DNA of 64,000 nucleotides from Rhodococcus ruber NBRC 15591. GTDB taxonomy: Bacteria; Actinomycetota; Actinomycetes; Mycobacteriales; Mycobacteriaceae. Location of the stretch: assembly GCF_001894945.1 (NCBI RefSeq), contig NZ_BCXE01000002.1, positions 1-64,000 on the forward strand, read 5' to 3'. Positions within the stretch are counted from its first letter, which is position 1. Every line of letters starts with the position of its first letter. Positions 44,762 to 53,421 of the stretch are shown here, piece by piece. The notes under the pieces are model-generated. The model was not told where the DNA came from. It worked only from the letters and a program-made list of their open reading frames with translations, and ran no database searches. A program made the translations under genes and the position numbers.

Positions 44762-47700
44762 TCACGCCGCCATCGTCGGAGCGATCGCCTCCATCTGTTC
44801 GAGTACCAGCTTGATCGCGCCTGCCTGCCGATCCGGCGGGTATTTGTACCGCGTGAGCAGCCGCTTGATCTGCGAGCGCAACTTGGCCTTGACGTCTGCC
44901 CGCACGCGCCAGTCGGTCCTGACGTCGCGACGCATGACGGCGACGAGTTCCCGGGCGATCTGGGCGAGCACATCGTCGCCCTGCTCGGTGACGGCGGATT
45001 CGTTCTGGGCCACGGCGTCGTAGAAGGCGAGTTCGTGCCAGTCCAGCGGCGGATCGAAGCGGCGGCCGCGGTCGCTCTCGGCCTGCACCTCCTGCGCGAC
45101 CTCGACCAGCGCGGCGATCACCTCCGCCGAGGTGAGCTGCGAATTGGTGTACTTGTTCATCAGCTCCTGCAGGCGTTGTGAGAACGCTCGCTGACGTACC
45201 AGATTGTGCCGTGCGACCTTTCGCGCCTCCTCGTTGATGAGCTTGCGAAGCGCCTCGATCGCGAGGTTCGGGTTCTTCGCGTGTTCGGCCCGTGCCAGGA
45301 ACTCCGCATTGAGTTCGGTGAGCGAGGGCCGCGGAATGCCGGCGGCGTCGTAGATGTCGAGTACCTCGCCCGATTCGACCGAGGCGGCCATGAGCTGACG
45401 CAAGGCGCGCCGCACGTCCTCCGGAACAGCGAGCCCCCGCGCCTGCCGATCCTCGGCGTCGAACTTCGCCATGTAGACGCGGACTTCCTCGAAGAACTTC
45501 GCGTCGGCGGCCAGCCCTCCCAGATCGGGATGGGTGCCGCAGATCGCCCAGGAACGGGACAGTTGGGAGGAGAATTTCCGGAAGCGGGCCGCAAGAGTCT
45601 CGTCCCCTTCCGGCACCCGGTTCTCCGGAAGCTTCGGGTCGCGCAGGTAGTTCACGGTGGCGAGCACAGCTTCGATATAGCCACGCGGTCCGGTGGCGGA
45701 CCGGAGGCGCGACCGCCAGTCGAAACCGTGCAGCATGTTCGCGAGCACCGTGAGCAGATTCTTGACGGCGTCGACGGACTCCTCGATCGGCCGGCCCAGC
45801 GGTTTGGTCTCCTGATCCGTCGCCGTGTACTCGGCCAGCGCCTCGGCGAGGTTGTCGGCGACGGGCGCGTAAGCCACGAGCAGCCCGTCGCGCTTGCCGC
45901 GGAAGGTGCGGTTGACCCGGGCGAGGGCCTGCATGAGCAGCGCACCCTTCAACGGCCGGTCGAGGTAGAGGGTGTGCAGCGGCGGCGCATCGAAGCCGGT
46001 GAGCAGCATGTCCTTGACGATGACGATTTCGAGCTCGTCGTCGATGTCCTTGAGCCGCTTCTTGATCGCGGCGTTAGCCGAGTCGCGGCGCACATGCCTG
46101 TCGATCGGCGGCTGATCGGCCGCGGTTCCCGAGTAGACGACTTTGATTCGCCCACTGGAGATCTCGTCCGAATGCCAATCCGGGCGCAGCGCGACGATCT
46201 CGTCGTAGAGATTGGCGCAGATCTCGCGGGTCGCGCACACGATCAGGGCCTTGCCGGGCGCGGTGGGGTTGTCGTCGGACCCGACGAATTTGGCCATCTG
46301 CTCGCGGCGACTCTCCCAGTGCTCGACGAGGTCGGCGGCGAGCTTGTGCAGCCGGGCCGGCGCGCCGTAGACGGCGTTGACGACCGCGACGGACTTCTCG
46401 ATGCGGTCGCGGTCGGTGTCGTCGAGTCCGACGGTGAGTTCGTCGGCGGACGCGTCGATCTGCTCCTCGGTCACGTCGCCGGCGAACGCGACCTTGACCA
46501 GCCGGCTTTCGAAGTGGACCGGGACGGTGGCGCCGTCCTCGACCGCACGGGTGAGGTCGTAGACGTCGATGTAGTCGCCGAACACCGCCCGGGTGTCCCG
46601 GTCCTCGAACGAGACGGGCGTGCCGGTGAAGGCGATGAGGGTCGCGTGCGGCAGCGCGTCGCGCAGGTGGCGCGCGTAGCCGTCGAGGTTGTCGTAGTGG
46701 CTGCGGTGCGCCTCGTCGACGATGACGATGACGTTGCGCCGGGCCGAGAGGAGGGGGTGGCTGTGGCCGGATTCGCGTTCGTCACGGCTGCGCCCGAATT
46801 TCTGCAGGGTCGTGAAGTAGATCCCGCCGGTTGTCCGGCCGGACAGTTCCTGTCGGAGTTCGTCACGGCGCCGAATCTGCCGCGGCTTTTCGGGGAGCAG
46901 CTGGGAGCGCAGAAACGTCTCGTAGAGTTGGCCGTCGAGTTCGTTGCGGTCGGTGATGACGACGACGGTCGGGTTGGCGAGCCGGGGGTGGCGGATCACC
47001 TGGTTCGCGTACAGCTCCATTTCCATCGACTTACCGGAGCCCTGGGTATGCCAGACGACGCCGGCCTTGCCCTCGGAGTCGACGGCGTGCACGGTCGACG
47101 CGACGGCTTTGGTGACGGCGAAGTACTGGTGCGGCTTGGCGATGCGCTTGATCAGCCCGCCCTCGCTCTGATCGAACGCCGTGAAGTCGCGTACGAGCTG
47201 CAGGAACCGTTCGAGGTTGAACAGCCCGTACAGGGCGACGTCTAGGGCTGTGTGGTCGCCGGTGGGTTCGATCGGGCGGCCGTCGTCATCGACGTTCCAG
47301 GGGGAGAAGTGTTCGTACGGGGTGAAGGGCGTCCCGTACTTGGCGGTGATGCCGTCGGAGACGAGCGCGACGACGACAAAGCGGAACGCGAGCGGGAACT
47401 CTCGTAGGTAGGTGTGCAGCTGGGCGTGGGCACCGTTGAGCCCGGCATGCTCGCTGCCGGCGTTCTTCAGTTCGATCACCGCGACGGGCATCCCGTTGAG
47501 GTACAGAACCACGTCGAAGCGGCGCTCATGGTCGCCGCGGATTACGGTCACCTGACGCGCGGCGAGCCAGTCGTTGTCGTCCGGGTCCACGGAAATCAGG
47601 CGGATCGTGGGTGTGACCTCCACGCCGCTGTCGTCGACATAGTTGATCTTGCGCAAGCCTTCGGTGAGGTATGCGTGCACGGCGCGATTCTCCGAGATCG

Positions 47701-47962
47701 CGTCGGTGGATCCGGCGGTGGTGACCACGTCCACGGCCTGCTCGATCACCTGGGGCGGCAGGTCGGGGTTCAGCCGGGCGAGCGCCGTGCGCAGGCGCGG
47801 CTCGATCACCAAGTCGTCCCACGACGAGCGTTCCCCGCTGCCAGGGGCGATGTCCACTCCGGACACGGGACGCCAGCCCAGTTCGCCGAGGGTGTCGAGC
47901 GCGAGCTGCTCCCACACCGACTCGTTCAGGCTGTGGCCCGTGAAATCCAGGATGTCTGCCAT
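44762..47962 (-). CDS. hsdR: Orphan type I restriction enzyme R subunit, HsdR (1066 aa)
   Basis: ATP-dependent translocase/nuclease subunit of type I restriction. N-terminal PD-(D/E)XK nuclease motif (FDVVLYLNGMPVAVIELKN, near residue 155), helicase Walker A VVWHTQGSGKSMEM (near residue 305), motif II VDEAHRSHY, motif III IAFTGTPVSFED and motif VI QALARVNRTFRGK, plus the C-terminal helical domain that docks on HsdM. All look intact and the length is normal. No hsdM or hsdS is present on either side: both neighbours are plus-strand unrelated genes. Without methylase and specificity subunits it cannot act as a classical type I enzyme unless they are encoded elsewhere. Confidence 0.9.
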   Translation of the reverse strand: MADILDFTGHSLNESVWEQLALDTLGELGWRPVSGVDIAPGSGERSSWDDLVIEPRLRTALARLNPDLPPQVIEQAVDVVTTAGSTDAISENRAVHAYLTEGLRKINYVDDSGVEVTPTIRLISVDPDDNDWLAARQVTVIRGDHERRFDVVLYLNGMPVAVIELKNAGSEHAGLNGAHAQLHTYLREFPLAFRFVVVALVSDGITAKYGTPFTPYEHFSPWNVDDDGRPIEPTGDHTALDVALYGLFNLERFLQLVRDFTAFDQSEGGLIKRIAKPHQYFAVTKAVASTVHAVDSEGKAGVVWHTQGSGKSMEMELYANQVIRHPRLANPTVVVITDRNELDGQLYETFLRSQLLPEKPRQIRRRDELRQELSGRTTGGIYFTTLQKFGRSRDERESGHSHPLLSARRNVIVIVDEAHRSHYDNLDGYARHLRDALPHATLIAFTGTPVSFEDRDTRAVFGDYIDVYDLTRAVEDGATVPVHFESRLVKVAFAGDVTEEQIDASADELTVGLDDTDRDRIEKSVAVVNAVYGAPARLHKLAADLVEHWESRREQMAKFVGSDDNPTAPGKALIVCATREICANLYDEIVALRPDWHSDEISSGRIKVVYSGTAADQPPIDRHVRRDSANAAIKKRLKDIDDELEIVIVKDMLLTGFDAPPLHTLYLDRPLKGALLMQALARVNRTFRGKRDGLLVAYAPVADNLAEALAEYTATDQETKPLGRPIEESVDAVKNLLTVLANMLHGFDWRSRLRSATGPRGYIEAVLATVNYLRDPKLPENRVPEGDETLAARFRKFSSQLSRSWAICGTHPDLGGLAADAKFFEEVRVYMAKFDAEDRQARGLAVPEDVRRALRQLMAASVESGEVLDIYDAAGIPRPSLTELNAEFLARAEHAKNPNLAIEALRKLINEEARKVARHNLVRQRAFSQRLQELMNKYTNSQLTSAEVIAALVEVAQEVQAESDRGRRFDPPLDWHELAFYDAVAQNESAVTEQGDDVLAQIARELVAVMRRDVRTDWRVRADVKAKLRSQIKRLLTRYKYPPDRQAGAIKLVLEQMEAIAPTMAA

Positions 47963-48149
47963 GGCACCAACTTAAGAGGTCGGCTCGCGTCGAGCGAGCA
48001 GGCGGGCGGTGATCTGTCGAGACTTGTCGTCGATTGCACGGGGCGCTATCAGTCGATTGATAACCCGCGTTATCGCGTTCAAGGTACTGCGATTGAGCTA
48101 CTCGGGTCGAAGCTGGGAGCGTCCCGCACCGCTCGATCGAGGAGATCTT

Positions 48150-48632
48150 GTGACGTACCCGAGCCTTCATCCCGCCCCTGCGGCCGAGGTCGATTCGTCC
48201 CGGCGCGCCTTCCGTCGGGGTTTCACCGTCGGCGTCGCCGCCGCCCTCGCCGTCGGTGCGCTGGTGACGGGGGTCGTGCTCGTGGTGCGGAACATCGCCG
48301 GCCCGGACTCGTTCACGGTGGGCGGCACGATGACGCTGCAGGACGGATTCACCCCCAGTTCCGCGACGCAGTTCGACTGCGAGGGCGAGGGTGGCTACTC
48401 CGACATGTCCCCCGCGGCGGCGGTGACTGTCTCGGACCAGTCCGGCACCCTCCTCGCCAAAGGCCGGCTCGACGGCAGCATCGACATGGGCGACAGCTGC
48501 ATCTTCACGTTCGCCGTCGCGGACGTCCCGCGCGGGGCCGCCTTCTACGAGGTGGAGATCTCCCACCGCGGAGGCATTTCGTTCACCGAGTCCGAAGCCG
48601 AGGACGGCATCTCCCTCAGCCTCGGCGACTGA
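48150..48632 (+). CDS. Membrane-anchored extracytoplasmic protein (160 aa)
   Basis: A short cytoplasmic N-terminus (RRAFRRG) is followed by one membrane anchor (VAAALAVGALVTGVVLVV, residues 28-45) and an extracellular beta-rich domain (VGGTMTLQDGF, SCIFTFAVADVP). GGAG precedes GTG 48150. Similar to uncharacterised actinobacterial envelope proteins; no catalytic residues seen. It heads a run of three membrane-anchored genes and is divergent from hsdR. Confidence 0.65.
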   Translation: MTYPSLHPAPAAEVDSSRRAFRRGFTVGVAAALAVGALVTGVVLVVRNIAGPDSFTVGGTMTLQDGFTPSSATQFDCEGEGGYSDMSPAAAVTVSDQSGTLLAKGRLDGSIDMGDSCIFTFAVADVPRGAAFYEVEISHRGGISFTESEAEDGISLSLGD

Positions 48633-48664
48633 TCACCCATCTTCCATTCGAAAGCAGGTTTGTC

Positions 48665-49336
48665 GTGAACCAGAACGATCCGCGTATCCAGCCGCCGCAG
48701 GGCTTCCCGGCCCCGCAGTACCCGGGCTGGCAGAACTCGGCCGTCCAGCCGCAGCCGCCGCAGAAGAAGCGCAAGAAGTGGCCGTGGGTCGTCGGAGCCG
48801 TCGTCGCGCTGTTCGTGATTGCCGGTGTGTCCGGCGGTGACGAAGAGGACTCCTCCACGGCGACCGCGCCGTCGGCCGGGCAGACCCGAGAAGATCGGGA
48901 GTCGGCACCGTCCCGCCCCACCCAGGCCGAGCAGCCGGCCGCAGGGCTCGACACCCCGGTGCGCGACGGCAAGTTCGAGTTCGTCGTCACCGAGGTGCAG
49001 ACCGGGCTGACCACGTTGGGCGACAACCAGTTCCTGGCCGAGGAAGCCCAGGGCCAGTTCGTCATCGTGACGATGACGGTCTCCAACATCTCCGATCAGC
49101 CGAAGGGTCTGAGCCCGAGCGATCAGAAGTTGATCGACTCCCAGGGCCGCACGTTCAGCCCGGACACGTCCGCCGCGCTGAACCTGGAGACCGACGTCGC
49201 GTTCTGGGACGAGATCAACCCCGGCAACACCGTCACGATGCCGGTCGTGTTCGACATGCCGGTCGATGCGGTTCCCGCCTCGATCGAACTGCACGACTCC
49301 ATGTTCTCCGGCGGAGTCACCGTCTCCCTGCGGTGA
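48665..49336 (+). CDS. DUF4352-domain membrane-anchored protein (223 aa)
   Basis: Pro/Gln-rich N-terminus, basic KKRKKWPW, one membrane anchor (WVVGAVVALFVIAGVSGG), Ser/Thr/Pro linker, then an Ig-like DUF4352 domain: FVVTEVQTGL, GQFVIVTMTVSNIS, SDQKLIDSQGRTFSPDTS and TMPVVFDMPVDA. This domain is common in extracytoplasmic proteins of Gram-positive bacteria, function unknown. GTG 48665 lies 32 bp after the previous stop, same operon. Confidence 0.75.
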   Translation: MNQNDPRIQPPQGFPAPQYPGWQNSAVQPQPPQKKRKKWPWVVGAVVALFVIAGVSGGDEEDSSTATAPSAGQTREDRESAPSRPTQAEQPAAGLDTPVRDGKFEFVVTEVQTGLTTLGDNQFLAEEAQGQFVIVTMTVSNISDQPKGLSPSDQKLIDSQGRTFSPDTSAALNLETDVAFWDEINPGNTVTMPVVFDMPVDAVPASIELHDSMFSGGVTVSLR

Positions 49337-49510
49337 CGTCCCCGGGGCCGGTGCGCCCGCGAGGGGTCGGGCGCACCGGCACTTCCCCGCCTCGGGGAGC
49401 GAGCGAATGTATCGCTCGTCCGACCCCCTCCCATCCCGAGCGAATGCCTCGCTCACCACCTCAGAACGGCGCCCGCTCCTGGGGTCGATTCTCAGACGAA
49501 GGGCAAGACG

Positions 49511-50110
49511 ATGTCGGACGACAAGACGCCCGCACCCGCCGGCTGGTACCCCGATCCGAACGGGGGCCAGCGTTACTGGGACGGCACCCGGTGGCTGGAC
49601 TTCCCCGGCTCCGGCGCCGTCGACGGCAAGAAGCGCCGAATCAGGAAGAAGCCGCTCCTGATCATGCTGGCAGTCCTGCTGCTCGCCGTGGGTGGTGGGG
49701 CGCTCACCTGGAAGCTGAATCACGACGCCCAGGTTGCGGCGCAGGTCGCGGCGGCAGAGGAAGCTGCACAGCGCGAAGCGGAACGCCTGGCCGCCGAGAA
49801 GGCGGCGCAGCAGCAACGCGACAACGCCGAGCGCGCCTCCCGCGCGCGATCCGTCTCTGAGATCGAGTCGAGTGTGGAGCAGATGGCGAACAAGCACATC
49901 GACAACGGAATGTTCGACGGGCCGGTGATCGAGGTGACCTGCTCACCCGTCAACGGCGGGTCCACCGACAACCTCACCGAGACGACGACGGTGTTCGAGT
50001 GCTTCGTCGCGACCGAGGACAACGGCGACGGCACGATGAGCGGGTACAAGTACCACGCGACGATGAACTGGACGACGGGCAGCTTCACCTACGGGTTCGG
50101 GGCGCCGTAG
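49511..50110 (+). CDS. DUF2510-domain membrane protein with coiled coil (199 aa)
   Basis: N-terminal DUF2510 motif AGWYPDPNGGQRYWDGTRWLD, basic RRIRKKPLL, one membrane segment (LIMLAVLLLAVGGGALTWKL), a Glu/Ala/Gln coiled coil (residues 78-110, AAEEAAQREAERLAAEKAAQ), and an extracellular globular domain with two Cys (EVTCSPV, FECFVAT) that could form a disulfide. Likely an envelope protein. The 174-bp gap upstream may carry its own promoter. Confidence 0.72.
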   Translation: MSDDKTPAPAGWYPDPNGGQRYWDGTRWLDFPGSGAVDGKKRRIRKKPLLIMLAVLLLAVGGGALTWKLNHDAQVAAQVAAAEEAAQREAERLAAEKAAQQQRDNAERASRARSVSEIESSVEQMANKHIDNGMFDGPVIEVTCSPVNGGSTDNLTETTTVFECFVATEDNGDGTMSGYKYHATMNWTTGSFTYGFGAP

Positions 50111-50179
50111 CGACGACGACAGCCGCACGCTTCGGCGTCCTGTCGCACCTCAGGACGTTACGCCCGTCCCTCCACACCT

Positions 50180-50225
50180 GCGCCGTACATCGACAACGAA
50201 AGCGACGGTTGTCGATGTACGGCGC
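50180..50225. terminator. Strong bidirectional hairpin between convergent genes
   Basis: A perfect 18-bp stem, arms 50180-50197 and 50208-50225, with a 10-nt loop, midway between the DUF2510 gene (plus) and hepT (minus). It can serve both directions. Confidence 0.82.
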
Positions 50226-50261
50226 CGTCCAGACTGCGAGGCGAGCGGCAGAGGGCCGAGC

Positions 50262-50618
50262 TCAGTGGCGCAGTCCCAGCGTGGCGCTCAGCTCGGGAAT
50301 CCGCGTCGCCAGGGCCGAGTACACGAGACGGTCGTTCACCTTGTCGTAGTGGTGTGCGATCAGGTTTCGCATCCGTCCGATCGCAACCCAGTCGACGCCG
50401 GGGAACTCGGACTTGAACGTCTCCGGCAACTTCTCGACGACCGTGGCCACCTGGATCAGGATGTGCCGACCGTTGTTCCGCAGCACGCGCCCGTGGGGAC
50501 TGTCCTCCAGGTAGGCCTCCAAGCCGAGTCCCACCGTGTAGGACGCGTCTGCCGCGAAATCGGCGAGGTCCTGCAAACGACGGCGAACGCGCTCATCCGC
50601 ATATTTCTCCGGCGTCAC
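50262..50618 (-). CDS. hepT: HepT-type HEPN toxin (118 aa)
   Basis: HEPN-fold toxin ribonuclease of the HepT/MntA (type VII) toxin-antitoxin class. The catalytic signature RX4HXY is complete (GRMRNLIAHHYDKVN), in the usual C-terminal position. The Tyr is the residue that MntA-type antitoxins AMPylate. GTG 50618 with GGAGA upstream; starts 13 bp after the mntA stop. Toxicity is expected unless neutralised by the partner. Confidence 0.85.
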   Translation of the reverse strand: MTPEKYADERVRRRLQDLADFAADASYTVGLGLEAYLEDSPHGRVLRNNGRHILIQVATVVEKLPETFKSEFPGVDWVAIGRMRNLIAHHYDKVNDRLVYSALATRIPELSATLGLRH

Positions 50619-50631
50619 AAGTTCTCCGACG

Positions 50632-51090
50632 TCACAGCGCCACGGCTTCCTTTCGGGCGCGGTCCCCCACGCGCCCCCCGGCTCGCCCGTCGACGATCTC
50701 GACCCGCACGGTGAGCAGGTCTTCCAAAGCTTGCTGCAACTCGAGCAGATCGACGATGTCGTGGCGATCGCTGAAATCCACGATGAGGTCGATATCCGAG
50801 GCGAAGTCGTCGTCGCCGCGCGCCACAGATCCGAACACCCTCGGGTTCGGCAGCCCTGCCTCGGCGAAGAGCTCGCACACTTCTCCACGTCGGGCTGCCA
50901 GAGCCTCGGAGGGACGAACGGGCAGGGCTGCCGTCAGCGCCGAACGAGCCGGCTCGGACGGCTGCCGTCGTCCTGTCTCGATCGCGGCGATCAGGGGTTG
51001 CTTGATGCCGGAGCGCTCGGCGAGCTCCCGCTGCGAGAGACCCAGAATCCCCCGCCGGATGCGAACGAAGTCACCGAAGCCGACAGCCAC
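50632..51090 (-). CDS. mntA: MntA-type nucleotidyltransferase antitoxin fused to an XRE helix-turn-helix (152 aa)
   Basis: Residues 6-60 are a Cro/C1-type helix-turn-helix (VRIRRGILGLSQRELAERSG, then KQPLIAAIETGRRQPS). Residues 80-150 are a minimal nucleotidyltransferase with the GSX10DXD signature (FGSVARGDDDFASDIDLIV). MntA antitoxins tri-AMPylate HepT. The fused DNA-binding domain adds autoregulation, matched by a palindrome at 51098-51118. GTG 51090 is the first in-frame start. Confidence 0.85.
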   Translation of the reverse strand: MAVGFGDFVRIRRGILGLSQRELAERSGIKQPLIAAIETGRRQPSEPARSALTAALPVRPSEALAARRGEVCELFAEAGLPNPRVFGSVARGDDDFASDIDLIVDFSDRHDIVDLLELQQALEDLLTVRVEIVDGRAGGRVGDRARKEAVAL

Positions 51091-51097
51091 GACATCA

Positions 51098-51118
51098 CGA
51101 TAACAGGTGTTGTTATCG
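51098..51118. promoter_or_regulatory. Operator palindrome in front of mntA-hepT
   Basis: CGATAACA (51098-51105) and TGTTATCG (51111-51118) are perfect inverted arms with a 5-bp spacer, ending 8 bp before the mntA start. This is an AT-rich island suited to binding by the XRE domain of MntA, giving autorepression. Confidence 0.65.
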
Positions 51119-51180
51119 CTTGAAGCGATGTGGGCCGGATGCGGCCCATGCCCCCCGGGGAGTCACGGGTTCGCTCGAAT

Positions 51181-51228
51181 GTGCAGTTCTCGTGACGACT
51201 CGCCGGGCAACCACCACGAGAACTGCAC
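51181..51228 (-). terminator. Hairpin downstream of the thioesterase-like gene
   Basis: A perfect 14-bp stem, arms 51181-51194 and 51215-51228, with a 20-nt loop, 18 bp beyond the stop codon at 51246. Confidence 0.7.
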
Positions 51229-51245
51229 GCTCGGCACAGTGCCGC

Positions 51246-52052
51246 TCAACCGAAGTTCACCTGACGACGAGCGTTCGCCAGGCACGTGACGGCGCCCGTC
51301 CCGAACGGGCCGAGCCGGTCGAACAGCACCGAGGTGCCCACCGCGACGCCGTCGGCGCTGAGGTGGTGGTCGGCTTCGACGCCGACCTCGGTGCCGACGG
51401 GCAGCCGCGAGAGGGTCAGGGTGAGATCGCCGTTGATGAAGCCGACGCCCTCGTCGCTCCAGTTGGCCATGAAACTGGTGCCCTCGCCGACGACCGCGGT
51501 CCGCACGAACGGCGACATCTCCTCCCCCACGAGCACCGGAATCTGCCGGGACCACATGCGTTTCCGGCTCGCGTTCTGGTGCTCGGCCCGCACCTGCGAC
51601 CAGCCCTCGGGGTGCGCGTCGCTGCCGAACCAGGTGCGCGCGAATCCGGTCTCCGGGCCGTCGAACGCCTCGGCGGGCGGCGTCGGGTGCTCGTCCCGGG
51701 TCCACACCGTGCCCGGCGGCTGCTCGGACGGGCGCAGGTAGACGACGGTTCCGCGGGCGGTGACGTCGTCGCCCTGGATGAGGTAGGCGTCGGCGACGCG
51801 GATGCGGTTGCCGTCGCGCACGCGGGTCGTCTCGAACCGCACGGGCGCGTTCTGCACCGGCCGGAACAGGTCGACGGTGAGCCGGGCGGGGACGAACCCG
51901 TCGGGACCGTGGTCCTTGTCGAGCTCCCGGGCGAGCAGGCCGGTCACGCACGGCCCGGCCAGCATGGTCGACGACCAGGGGCTGACGGCGTACTTCGTGG
52001 GAAGGTACGTGCCGTCGGATTCGGTGAAGTATCCGCGCGTGGAGTCAGGCAT
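51246..52052 (-). CDS. Hotdog-fold acyl-CoA thioesterase-like protein (268 aa)
   Basis: Double-hotdog protein of the actinobacterial acyl-CoA thioesterase domain type: STMLAGPCVTGLLARELDKD, FVPARLTVDLFRPVQNAPV (conserved Asp), RVADAYLIQGDDVTARGTVVYLR, and the C-terminal half GDLTLTLSRLPVGTEVGVEADHHLSADGVAVGTSVLFDRLGPFG with the usual second hotdog core. ATG 52052 is a clear start although the frame runs on into a damaged upstream gene. Substrate unknown. Confidence 0.8.
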   Translation of the reverse strand: MPDSTRGYFTESDGTYLPTKYAVSPWSSTMLAGPCVTGLLARELDKDHGPDGFVPARLTVDLFRPVQNAPVRFETTRVRDGNRIRVADAYLIQGDDVTARGTVVYLRPSEQPPGTVWTRDEHPTPPAEAFDGPETGFARTWFGSDAHPEGWSQVRAEHQNASRKRMWSRQIPVLVGEEMSPFVRTAVVGEGTSFMANWSDEGVGFINGDLTLTLSRLPVGTEVGVEADHHLSADGVAVGTSVLFDRLGPFGTGAVTCLANARRQVNFG

Positions 52053-52090
52053 GCTCGGATTCTCGCAGTGTCCGTTTCCGCGGCTCCCGG

Positions 52091-53339
52091 TCAGGTTCCG
52101 ACGTCCTCGCTCGCGCTGCGGTATCGAAGCCATGCCATCGCCGCACCGCAGGCCAGGACGGCGGCGGTCGTCGCACCCACCGACGTCCACGTCCACGCAC
52201 TCGGGGCTCCACCCGGCCGGGTCGTCGGTGAGCGGGGTGTAGGCCGTCCACCCGAACTGCGCGAGCAGCGGCAGCGCCAGCACCGCCAGCAGGGTCAGCG
52301 AGGTGGCGGTCACGGGCGCCGTCGACGGCAGTGACGCGACGATCGAGTACGCGGCGGCGAACGGCACCACAAGGATCGTCGCCACAAAATTCGCGTTGTC
52401 CCACGGGGGACGATCGAAGATCCCGGCAGCCGCGGCGAGCGCGAGCAGACCGACACCGATCAGCGGGATCGGCCTGCGGCGACCCAGCCACACACCGACG
52501 GCCACAAGAGCCGGCGCGATCAGCAGCGCCGGCCACGCCGCCGGCGACCACGAGACGGTACCGCCCACGGCGACGACCACCGCCGTCGCCGCCAGGAGCA
52601 CCGCCCCCGTCCGTCCCCGCAGCCACAGCGCCGCGGCGATGAGCACCGGCACCGCCACCAGGCCCAGCAACCATCGCCCTTCCCCGGCATCGTCCAGAGA
52701 GAACAGCGCGTGGTGGAACGACCAGTACAGCCCCACCCCGAGGATCGGCACACCGATACCGACGGCCACCTCCCGCCCGCGCGCCCGGGCGACCGGCGCC
52801 GTGTCGTTTGCGGCGGTCAGCGCCACCACCCCCGCCGCGACGGCGGTGACGATCGCCAGCGGCAGCCACACGGCATTGACCGGCTGAACGCTCGCTGCGA
52901 GATAGGACGCGTACCGCTGAGGCGCCGAGTCCAGCTCCCGGAACTGCGCGAGCGGCTCGGCCGTCAGCAGCCCGGCGACCACCGCTCCGGCCAGCGCGGT
53001 ATGCAGCTTCTCGGTGCCCAGCACGACGAGCGCGCCGAGCAGCAGGCCCGCGCCGATCGTCGCGGCGTACATGTCGAACCGCCACCCTCCCGGCAGCGCG
53101 ACGACGGCCACGACCATCGCCCCGACCAGGGCGGGCGCAAGCGCGCGCCGACGAATCGATGCCGCCACCGCCAGCGCCGCGAGCCCCCCGGCTGCGGCGG
53201 CGGCGACGTCGGAGGTGAACACCGGGCCGGGCAGAAACCCGTCGGCCAAGGGATAGGTGTCGACGCTCGGGGCGGCCAGCACCAGCCCCGCGGTGAAGCC
53301 GCCGACGACGAGAAGGACATACCGGACCGAAGACGCCAC
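52091..53339 (-). pseudogene. Frameshifted multi-spanning membrane protein
   Basis: From GTG 53339 (GAAGGTGA site) the frame encodes about ten hydrophobic segments up to TPLTDDPAGWSPE. At about 52203-52206 (CCCC on the coding strand) the frame breaks. Read one base on, it continues AWTWTSVGATTAAVLACGAA, a final membrane helix, and stops at 52091. The span of 1249 bp is one base over a multiple of three, as one inserted base would give. As sequenced, the frame instead runs into the downstream thioesterase gene. Could be a sequencing error or a true lesion. No family recognised. Confidence 0.75.
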
Positions 53340-53421
53340 TGTGTCACCTTCCCAGGGAGGTCCGCTCCGGATGGGTTCGACGCACCGGTGCCTTCGAAAT
53401 GCCCCCGTCGCGCATCGAAAA

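Noticed and set aside
48047-48062. TATCA/TGATA inverted repeat between hsdR and the next gene
   Set aside because: Only 5 bp per arm, with a GC-rich spacer; compatible with chance in a divergent promoter region.
51246-53339. A membrane protein-thioesterase fusion
   Set aside because: The last membrane helix is in the +1 frame and the junction between the two parts has no coding character. It is better explained by a one-base frameshift and two genes.
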